Shown here in pieces: positions 46,263 through 52,937 of a stretch of 64,000 bases of DNA. The position numbers and the translations under genes were made by a program. Numbering within the stretch: position 1 is the first letter of the stretch; every line of letters begins with the position of its first letter. The notes under the pieces are model-generated. The model ran no database searches. It saw only the letters and a list, made by a program, of their open reading frames with translations, and was not told where the DNA came from. Source of the stretch: Gammaproteobacteria bacterium (GTDB lineage Bacteria; Pseudomonadota; Gammaproteobacteria; Xanthomonadales; Marinicellaceae); the NCBI GenBank assembly GCA_041395445.1, contig JAWLAO010000009.1, positions 1 to 64,000 of the forward strand, written 5' to 3'.

Positions 46263-46376
46263 ATGTCCAATAACGATATCGAGCAAAGAAGAAAAGCAGC
46301 CCGACGCACAGCGTTAGGGTTGCTTGTGTTTGCGATAGCAATGTTTTCGGCTTTTTATATGCTGAACTTTAGATAA
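46263..46376 (+). CDS. Small single-span protein of the cox operon (cytochrome oxidase small assembly protein-like)
   Basis: A 37-residue frame between coxA and cox11, 7 bases after coxA and 2 bases before cox11. It has a basic start (QRRKAARRTA) followed by one membrane helix (LGLLVFAIAMFSAFYML). Short proteins with exactly this layout occur at this place in other proteobacterial cox operons, called small assembly proteins. The tight fit in the gap, charge pattern and intact frame support it as a real gene. Confidence 0.75.
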   Translation: MSNNDIEQRRKAARRTALGLLVFAIAMFSAFYMLNFR

Positions 46377-46378
46377 TT

Positions 46379-46906
46379 ATGAATAAAACGGTTTTAAAAA
46401 CAACAATCGTATCAGTCCTGATGTTCGGATTTGCATTTGCTTTAGTTCCGCTCTATGACACTTTCTGCGAGCTCACCGGCTTGAATGGCAAAACCGGAGA
46501 TCCTGTGGCTGAAGATATTATCAAAAAACAGGTTGTTGATGAAAATCGTGAAATCACTGTTCAGTTTGATGCCAATGTCAACTCACAACTTAACTGGGAA
46601 TTCCGACCCACTGAATTCAATATGAAAGTTGTGCCTGGTAAGTTGTATAAAACTGAATATTACGCAAAAAATTTATCAAAAAAGAGAGCCATTACCGGCA
46701 GAGCCACCTATAGCGTTGCTCCGGGTAAAGCCTCTTTATATTTTAACAAAACAGAATGTTTCTGTTTTACCGAACAAACTTTAGAACCACAGGAAGAAGT
46801 ATTAATGCCTGTGACTTTCATTGTAGATTCGAATTTACGAGAAGACGTCGATATCATGACGTTGTCTTATACTTTTTATGAATTTGATTCAAAAAACAAA
46901 ATTTAG
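46379..46906 (+). CDS. ctaG: Cytochrome c oxidase assembly protein Cox11 (CuB insertion)
   Basis: A 175-residue Cox11: one N-terminal membrane helix, then a periplasmic immunoglobulin-like domain with the copper-binding CFCF motif (TECFCFTEQTLEP). It delivers copper to CuB of subunit I. It stands between the small protein and coxC. Confidence 0.95.
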   Translation: MNKTVLKTTIVSVLMFGFAFALVPLYDTFCELTGLNGKTGDPVAEDIIKKQVVDENREITVQFDANVNSQLNWEFRPTEFNMKVVPGKLYKTEYYAKNLSKKRAITGRATYSVAPGKASLYFNKTECFCFTEQTLEPQEEVLMPVTFIVDSNLREDVDIMTLSYTFYEFDSKNKI

Positions 46907-46920
46907 AAACGAGGGGTAAA

Positions 46921-47793
46921 ATGTCAAATACAAATACTGAACAATATTTTGTGCCACATAAAGCACGTTGGCCGATTGTCGGCTCAATTGGCATGACATT
47001 AACAGCAGTCGGTGCTGCTACTTTCATGAACAGCTCATCTTCACATACTCCAGTATTGATGTACCTTGGTTTTGCAGTCATTATTTTTATGATGTTTGGC
47101 TGGTTTGGTGAAGTTGTCAAAGAATCTGAAAGTCAAATGTATAACGAACAAGTTGATACATCATTCAGAATGGGAATGGTGTGGTTTATCTTCTCAGAAG
47201 TGATGTTCTTTGCATGTTTCTTTGGCGCACTCTGGTATGTTAGAAATTTTGCAGTGCCTTGGCTTGGTGGCGAAGGAACCGGTTCTTGGACAAATAATGA
47301 AATTTGGTCCGGTTATGAAGGTGTTTGGCCAACAAACGGTCCTGCAAATGTTGGTGGTGAATTTGAACTAATCGACCCTTACCACTTGCCTTTAATTAAT
47401 ACCATTTTACTGATGGCGAGTTCCATCACTTTAACAATCGCTCACCATGCCTTGATTAAAGGACTTCGTAAGAAAACAATCGGTTGGTTGATTGCAACGG
47501 TTATTCTTGGTGCGACATTCTTGTTCTATCAAGCTGAAGAGTATATTGAAGCCTATCAACATCTTGGTTTGACATTAGGTTCAGGAATTTATGGCTCAAC
47601 ATTCTTTATGCTCACCGGCTTCCACGGTATGCATGTAACATTAGGCGCAATTATGTTGACTGTTATCACCATTCGTATGATAAAAGGTCATTTCAAGCCG
47701 GACAGCCATTTTGGTTTTGAAGCGGTGGCATGGTACTGGCACTTTGTTGATGTTGTATGGATTGGCTTGTTTATATTTGTTTATATCATGTAA
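46921..47793 (+). CDS. coxC: Cytochrome c oxidase subunit III
   Basis: A 290-residue membrane protein with about seven helices. FIFSEVMFFACFFGALWYVR, FYQAEEYIEAY and FFMLTGFHGMHVTLG are typical CoxC blocks. It stabilises subunit I and proton uptake. GAGGGG lies before the ATG. It ends the operon ahead of a terminator. Confidence 0.96.
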   Translation: MSNTNTEQYFVPHKARWPIVGSIGMTLTAVGAATFMNSSSSHTPVLMYLGFAVIIFMMFGWFGEVVKESESQMYNEQVDTSFRMGMVWFIFSEVMFFACFFGALWYVRNFAVPWLGGEGTGSWTNNEIWSGYEGVWPTNGPANVGGEFELIDPYHLPLINTILLMASSITLTIAHHALIKGLRKKTIGWLIATVILGATFLFYQAEEYIEAYQHLGLTLGSGIYGSTFFMLTGFHGMHVTLGAIMLTVITIRMIKGHFKPDSHFGFEAVAWYWHFVDVVWIGLFIFVYIM

Positions 47794-47815
47794 TTTAAAC
47801 ATAATCACCCTATTT

Positions 47816-47847
47816 AAAAAACGCTCTGACAACAGGGCGTTTTTTTT
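47816..47847 (+). terminator. Terminator of the cytochrome oxidase operon
   Basis: AAAAAACGCTCTG (47816-47828) pairs with CAGGGCGTTTTTT (from 47833) with one mismatch and a 4-base loop, followed by further T residues. Confidence 0.92.
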
Positions 47848-47913
47848 GATATTCTAAAAAATCAGACACCTTATATAAGCACTCTCTAATTAGTCTTTTG
47901 CCAATCATTCTGG

Positions 47914-47919
47914 TATAAT
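47914..47919 (+). promoter_or_regulatory. Extended -10 element upstream of prpB
   Basis: TATAAT preceded by TGG makes an extended -10 (TGGTATAAT), 105 bases before the prpB ATG. The -35 region at the right spacing is weak (TAGTCT). It would give an approximately 100-base leader. Confidence 0.45.
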
Positions 47920-48024
47920 CCGCAGCGAATTTTTTTGGTGTTTTTTAAAAAATCAAACAAAAGTATAATTGCACAAAAGATTACAATACCGACAATATTA
48001 ACCACTGGCAAGTAAAATAATATC

Positions 48025-48912
48025 ATGACAAAGACAATACAATCCGCCGGATTAAAATTCAGAGAAGCTGTCAACAATAACAAACCGCTTCCGGTTGTTG
48101 GAACTATTACCGCCCTCACCGCTTTGATGGCAGAACAAACTGGTCATAAAGCCATTTATTTATCCGGTGGCGGAGTGGCTGCCAACTCTTTGGGAATGCC
48201 GGATTTGGGAATCAGCTCATTGGAAGATGTGTTGACTGATGTCAGAAGAATTACAGATGTTTGTTCCTTACCGTTGTTAATTGATATCGATACCGGTTGG
48301 GGAGGAGCTTTCAATATAGCCCGAACCACACGAAGTGTGATTAAAGCCGGAGCAGCGGCCATGCACATGGAAGATCAGGTCTCGCAAAAGCGTTGCGGAC
48401 ACCGCCCTAATAAAGAAGTTGTCACTAAAGAAGAAATGGTTGACCGTATCAAAGCAGCTGTTGATGCCAGAACGGATGATAATTTCGTGATTATGGCTCG
48501 TACTGATGCTTTAGCGGTTGAAGGTTTAGATTCAGCCATTGAACGAATGAACGCTTATGTGGAAGCCGGAGCAGACATGCTTTTCCCCGAAGCCGTTCAA
48601 TCATTAGAGCAATATCAAAAAATCAAAGCCTCTGTGAATGTTCCGATTCTGGCGAATATCACCGAATTCGGTAAAACCGAACTCTATTCGCAATCCGAAC
48701 TAGCACAGCATGGTGTCGATATCGTGCTTTATTGTTGTTCCGCTTATCGTGCGATGAATAAAGCCGCACAAACGGTTTACCAAGCGATACTCAAAGACGG
48801 GCATCAACGCAATGTCGTGGAAATTATGCAACCCAGAGAAGACATGTATCAATTTCTGGGCTATCACAAATACGAACAAAAACTCGATGAATTATTCTCA
48901 AAAGACAAATAA
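48025..48912 (+). CDS. prpB: 2-methylisocitrate lyase
   Basis: A 295-residue member of the isocitrate lyase superfamily. The catalytic KRCGHRP loop, the metal-binding IDIDTGWGG strand and the ALAVEGLDSAIERM region fit PrpB. It splits 2-methylisocitrate to pyruvate and succinate, the last step of propionate breakdown. It is followed by prpC after 11 bases. Confidence 0.96.
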   Translation: MTKTIQSAGLKFREAVNNNKPLPVVGTITALTALMAEQTGHKAIYLSGGGVAANSLGMPDLGISSLEDVLTDVRRITDVCSLPLLIDIDTGWGGAFNIARTTRSVIKAGAAAMHMEDQVSQKRCGHRPNKEVVTKEEMVDRIKAAVDARTDDNFVIMARTDALAVEGLDSAIERMNAYVEAGADMLFPEAVQSLEQYQKIKASVNVPILANITEFGKTELYSQSELAQHGVDIVLYCCSAYRAMNKAAQTVYQAILKDGHQRNVVEIMQPREDMYQFLGYHKYEQKLDELFSKDK

Positions 48913-48923
48913 GGAGAAAACAA

Positions 48924-50051
48924 ATGGCAGGTAAGAAAAAAGTTGGCGGAGCAGGTCTTCGCGGACAATCAGCTGGTGAAACCAAACTCTGTACGGTTGG
49001 TGTTTCCGGTTCCGGTTTAACCTACAACGGTTATGACGTTTCAGATTTAGCTGAAAACACCACATTTTATGAAACCGCTTATCTGATATTTCACGGAGAA
49101 CTTCCTAATCAACAGCAATTGGATAAATATGCTGCAAAAATCAAAGCCAATCGTGGTTTACCGGAAGAAGTGAAGAAAACCTTGGAAATGATTCCAAAAA
49201 GCACACATCCGATGGATGTCATGCGCACCGGTTGTTCCATGCTTGGTAACATCGAACCGGAAACAGATTTCTCCCAACAACAAGATGCCGCCGACAGACT
49301 TTTAGGAGCTTTTCCTTCAATTATCTGTTACTGGTACAAATTTAGCCACGAAGGTGTTCGTATCGAAACAGAAACCGATGATGATTCAATCGGCGGGCAT
49401 TTCTTACACATGCTTCATGGCAAAAAGCCAAGTGACTTACATGCTCGTGTAATGGATGTTTCACTAATTCTATATGCCGAGCATGAATTCAATGCTTCAA
49501 CATTCACAGGTCGTGTGGTTGCTTCCACATTATCTGATATGTATTCCTGTGTGACTGCTGCGGTCGGAGCCTTACGAGGACCTTTACACGGCGGAGCTAA
49601 TGAAGCCGCTATGGCAATGCTATCACAATGGAAATCTGTTGATGAAGCCATTGCCGGAATTGACGAGATGCTCGCAACAAAACAACTCATCATGGGATTT
49701 GGACATGCGGTTTACACCGAATCCGACCCAAGAAATGCTCTAATCAAACGCTGGAGTAAAGAACTCTCCGAAGAGGTTGGTGACGAATGCCTATACGATG
49801 TCAGCTGTGCCGTTGAGAAGAAAATGTGGGATGAAAAACGCATCTTCCCTAACGCTGACTTCTTTCACGCCTCCGCCTATCATTTCATGGATATTCCAAC
49901 CAAACTGTTTACTCCAATCTTTGTCTGCTCAAGAATCACCGGCTGGGCAGCACACGTAATGGAACAACGCGCTAACAACCGCATTATCAGACCAAATGCC
50001 GATTATGTCGGAGTTGGACCAAGAAAAGTTGTGCCGATCAGCGAAAGATAG
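48924..50051 (+). CDS. prpC: 2-methylcitrate synthase
   Basis: A 375-residue citrate synthase-type enzyme. The catalytic His regions (LHGGANEAAM, MGFGHAVY) and the Asp-containing PNADFFHAS are visible. Length and pairing with prpB mark it as PrpC rather than GltA. It joins propionyl-CoA and oxaloacetate. AAGGAG lies before the ATG. Confidence 0.95.
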   Translation: MAGKKKVGGAGLRGQSAGETKLCTVGVSGSGLTYNGYDVSDLAENTTFYETAYLIFHGELPNQQQLDKYAAKIKANRGLPEEVKKTLEMIPKSTHPMDVMRTGCSMLGNIEPETDFSQQQDAADRLLGAFPSIICYWYKFSHEGVRIETETDDDSIGGHFLHMLHGKKPSDLHARVMDVSLILYAEHEFNASTFTGRVVASTLSDMYSCVTAAVGALRGPLHGGANEAAMAMLSQWKSVDEAIAGIDEMLATKQLIMGFGHAVYTESDPRNALIKRWSKELSEEVGDECLYDVSCAVEKKMWDEKRIFPNADFFHASAYHFMDIPTKLFTPIFVCSRITGWAAHVMEQRANNRIIRPNADYVGVGPRKVVPISER

Positions 50052-50082
50052 TTCCGAAAGTTCAGACTTTGAAAAACTGCAT

Positions 50083-50109
50083 AGGCACGGTTTAATATCG
50101 TGCCTTTTT
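50083..50109 (+). terminator. Terminator of prpBC
   Basis: AGGCACG (50083-50089) and CGTGCCT (50099-50105) form a 7-bp stem followed by TTTTG. It lies 31 bases after the prpC stop. Confidence 0.85.
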
Positions 50110-50118
50110 GTTTGTTAA

Positions 50119-50162
50119 GGAACACAGAGTTTCACAGAGAAGACACGGAGTTACACAGAGAT
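50119..50162. repeat. Degenerate ACACAGAG-type short repeats
   Basis: Four imperfect units follow one another: ACACAGAGTTTC, ACAGAGAAG, ACACGGAGTT, ACACAGAGATA. The 50052-50317 gap has no gene. Similar ACACAGAG strings occur between genes in many unrelated bacterial genomes, in my recollection, so this is probably a remnant of a dispersed element. Confidence 0.55.
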
Positions 50163-50317
50163 AATTTATTGTCTTCCTGAGCTGATACTTAGAACAAGCT
50201 GAAAGCAAAAATACCTACTTTTCGTTTCCATCACGAAGTTTAAAATATTAAAACCCTCATGTCCTTTATGAACTTCATGGTTAATTTTCTTTTCATAAAT
50301 AATCTATATTTTAACTA

Positions 50318-51091
50318 TCAAATTAACCCTGAGATTAACCCCAAAGCGACTAGCAACAAAAAGGTAGAAACAAAAAAATGCACCGATTGAATGGTGACTT
50401 TTTTCAAAAGTATTCGTCCCAGATAAGCACCGATAAATGCTGAGAAACAAGCTGTAATAACCAATATCCAGTCGATTTGCGATTGTGTTTTTATAATGCT
50501 TTTGCCATAAACCGATAGTCGGGTGATATCAACCATAATCGCTACCATCACTCCGGTCGCAATAAATTGCTCTTTGGTTAATCCTGATTTGATTAGAAAC
50601 ATACTGCGGAACGCTCCCTGATTGCCTGTTAATCCACCAAAGAAACCACTGATAATTCCACCGATTGGCAGATATTTTTTATCAAAAGACAATCTGGAAA
50701 AAGCAGGAATCAATTCCAGAACCACAAAAATCAAAATTAGCCATCCAATGATAAATTGAAACAAACTGGTATCAAACGAATGTTGAAAAATCGTATAACC
50801 AACATGGAGATTGCTTTCCGCCAAGCCTTGTAATGCTTTTGCTCCTATGAAAGCAAAGACCAAAGCGGTTATTCCAAATCGTAGAAAGACCTGCCAGTTG
50901 ACATGTTTGTAAAGCAATCCAATTTTGAAGAAATTATTTGCCAAATGGACGATTGCAGTAATTCCGATGGCAATCTCCAGTGGAAAAAACAATGCCACCA
51001 CCGGCATCAGCAATGTACCTAAACCGAAACCTGAAAAGAATGTTAAAGTGGAAGCTGCTAATGCAACAAGTGATATGATTACGATTTCCAT
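50318..51091 (-). CDS. TauE/SafE-family membrane transporter
   Basis: The ATG at 51091 is chosen over one at 51106 because it begins directly at a membrane helix. The 257-residue protein has about eight membrane segments in two similar halves, with the GLGTLLMPVVALFFPLEIAIG and GFFGGLTGNQGAFRSMFLI repeats typical of TauE/SafE (DUF81). Family members export sulfite, sulfoacetate or other organic anions. The substrate is unknown here. It ends the prpF side of the locus beyond a repeat element. Confidence 0.85.
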   Translation of the reverse strand: MEIVIISLVALAASTLTFFSGFGLGTLLMPVVALFFPLEIAIGITAIVHLANNFFKIGLLYKHVNWQVFLRFGITALVFAFIGAKALQGLAESNLHVGYTIFQHSFDTSLFQFIIGWLILIFVVLELIPAFSRLSFDKKYLPIGGIISGFFGGLTGNQGAFRSMFLIKSGLTKEQFIATGVMVAIMVDITRLSVYGKSIIKTQSQIDWILVITACFSAFIGAYLGRILLKKVTIQSVHFFVSTFLLLVALGLISGLI

Positions 51092-51107
51092 ATTATGGCA
51101 AACCATA

Positions 51108-51210
51108 TGTCATTCTGACTAAGCGAAGCGCATGGAAGAATCTCATGTGAGCCAAACTGAATTCCACTTTTTTGAGATATTTCCACTCACTTTGCTCGGT
51201 CAATATGGCA
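51108..51210. repeat. 103-base imperfect inverted-repeat element
   Basis: The left arm 51108-51145 (TGTCATTCTGACTAAGCGAA...) and the right arm 51173-51210 are inverted copies of 38 bases with 27 matches. The arms resemble the TCATTCTGA-GCGAAG-GAATCTC element spread through many bacterial genomes. It fills nearly the whole gap between prpF and the TauE gene. Likely a MITE-like or REP-like dispersed repeat. Confidence 0.7.
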
Positions 51211-51219
51211 GTATTTTGA

Positions 51220-52392
51220 TTACAAAACATCAGGAATATGAACCGTTCCTTGCATCAGAATCCTTGCACTTCGGCTCATGCTGACTTTTTGAACTTTCCA
51301 TTCGCCATCAATTTGTTCAACTTCAGCACCGACTTTGAGGGTTCCTGAGGGATGTCCAAATCTTACCGAGTCTCTTTGTCCAACTCCGGCTGCCTGATTC
51401 ACCAAAGTCCCCGGAATTGCTGAAGCTGTGGCGATTGCTACCGCAGCTGTCCCCATCATAGCATGATGCAATAAACCCATAGACAAAGCGCGGACATTGA
51501 GATCAATATCATCAGTTGAGATTTTTTTTCCACTCGATGAAGTATAGTTTTTTGCCGGAGCGACAAATGCTACCTTCGGGGTGTGCTGACGACCGACGGC
51601 TTCTTCAACAGAACTAATCAAACCCATTTTCACCGCACCATAGGCACGAATGGTTTCAAACATTTCCAAAGCCTTTTTATCTGAATTGATATCGCCTTGT
51701 AGTTCTGTTCCCAAATAATTGATATCTTCACCTTTCAAAAAAATGGTTGGTATTCCGGCAGTAATCATCGTCACTTCAAAAGTCCCTATTCCCGGAACTT
51801 CTAACGTATCAATCAAATTTCCGGTAGGAAATAACGCTTCATCACCGACCGGATTGACAAAGTCAATTTTGACTTCAGCTGCCGGAAACGTCACTCCATC
51901 GAGCTCGAAATCTCCGGTTTCCTGAACCTGACCATCGGTCATAGGAACATGAGCCAGAATGGTTTTTTTGATATTCGCTTGCCAGATTCGCACTACACAA
52001 ATTCCGTTTTCTGGAATTCTATCCGCATCGACCAAACCGGATGCAATCGCAAACGAACCCACCGCGGCAGTCAGATTTCCACAGTTTCCACTCCAGTCCA
52101 CAAAAGCACGATCAATCGCCACCTGACCGAACAGATAATCGACATCATGACCCGGCTCACTACTTTTCGACAAAATCACCGTTTTGGAAGTACTAGAAGT
52201 CGCTCCACCCATACCATCAGTCTGTTTGCCATAAGGATCGGGACTACCAATCACTCTCAGCAACATTCTGTCACGGGATTCTCCCGCAACTTGTGCCTTT
52301 TCGGGCAAATCTTTCAAATTAAAAAAAACTCCTTTGGAAGTTCCCCCGCGCATATAAGTCGCAGGAATTTTTATTTGTGGTTTGTGTTTCAT
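51220..52392 (-). CDS. prpF: 2-methylaconitate cis-trans isomerase
   Basis: A 390-residue PrpF: TYMRGGTSKGVFF at the start, DPYGKQTDGMGGATSSTSK, SGNCGNLTAAVG, and HHAMMGTAAVAIATA near the end. It isomerises the trans-2-methylaconitate made by AcnD so that an aconitase can finish the step. Its usual partner acnD is upstream on the same strand, but a lipoprotein gene and a repeat element lie between them. Confidence 0.95.
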   Translation of the reverse strand: MKHKPQIKIPATYMRGGTSKGVFFNLKDLPEKAQVAGESRDRMLLRVIGSPDPYGKQTDGMGGATSSTSKTVILSKSSEPGHDVDYLFGQVAIDRAFVDWSGNCGNLTAAVGSFAIASGLVDADRIPENGICVVRIWQANIKKTILAHVPMTDGQVQETGDFELDGVTFPAAEVKIDFVNPVGDEALFPTGNLIDTLEVPGIGTFEVTMITAGIPTIFLKGEDINYLGTELQGDINSDKKALEMFETIRAYGAVKMGLISSVEEAVGRQHTPKVAFVAPAKNYTSSSGKKISTDDIDLNVRALSMGLLHHAMMGTAAVAIATASAIPGTLVNQAAGVGQRDSVRFGHPSGTLKVGAEVEQIDGEWKVQKVSMSRSARILMQGTVHIPDVL

Positions 52393-52401
52393 ATTTCTAT
52401 A

Positions 52402-52827
52402 TTAATGCTTAATTGAATATTCTGAACTGTGGTTTACAACAAAATACTTAGATTTTAACTTTTCAGCAGTATCAATATTTTTGAATCGTCTGAGATGGAC
52501 ATACCATTCACGTTTAATCTCATCTAAGTAATCTGCATGGGATAAAAAAGCAAATCGAATTGTTTCATTTTGATATAGCTTATTTATATTATCTAATATT
52601 TTCCCATCATAGACATACCAGTAAGACCACGGAATACAGTCAGGATTTTCCTGACATTCTTCACTAATCGAAGTAAGTCCTGTGAAATCAGATTTTGTTA
52701 CTTTTACCACAAGCAATAAATCATTCTCAGACAATTCAAAAAAACTTAAAATTTCAGGGTTAGGTCCAGAGTATCTATGTACACAACCGGATAGTATAAG
52801 TAATAAAAAAATTAATATTTTCTTCAT
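52402..52827 (-). CDS. Small lipoprotein of unknown function
   Basis: A 141-residue protein with a lipoprotein signal peptide; the lipobox is LSGC with the cysteine at residue 15. Two further cysteines (EECQENPDC) may form a disulphide. It is much richer in A/T and Lys/Asn than its acnD and prpF neighbours, which suggests a later insertion into the operon. It ends 9 bases before the prpF ATG. No family recognised. Confidence 0.65.
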   Translation of the reverse strand: MKKILIFLLLILSGCVHRYSGPNPEILSFFELSENDLLLVVKVTKSDFTGLTSISEECQENPDCIPWSYWYVYDGKILDNINKLYQNETIRFAFLSHADYLDEIKREWYVHLRRFKNIDTAEKLKSKYFVVNHSSEYSIKH

Positions 52828-52854
52828 ATCAAATTGGATTCAGAAGAGTGTTAT

Positions 52855-52930
52855 TTTCTTCGTTGGCAAGGCAGGAGGGCGCAGTGTACATTTTGTACAT
52901 GAGCACTCCTAACGCCGCATACGGGGAAAA
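52855..52930. repeat. Imperfect palindromic element between acnD and the lipoprotein gene
   Basis: Centre TGTACA, TTT, TGTACA (52885-52899), then outer pairs AGGAG (52873-52877) with CTCCT (52906-52910), GGC with GCC, and TTTTC with GAAAA at the ends. It is G+C-richer than the surroundings and looks like a REP/MITE-type repeat. It could also end or slow transcription of acnD. Confidence 0.65.
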
Positions 52931-52937
52931 GAACTTC

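Noticed and set aside
50119..50162. Possible small CRISPR array
   Set aside because: Units are 9-12 bases, imperfect and directly adjoining, with no spacers and no cas genes nearby.
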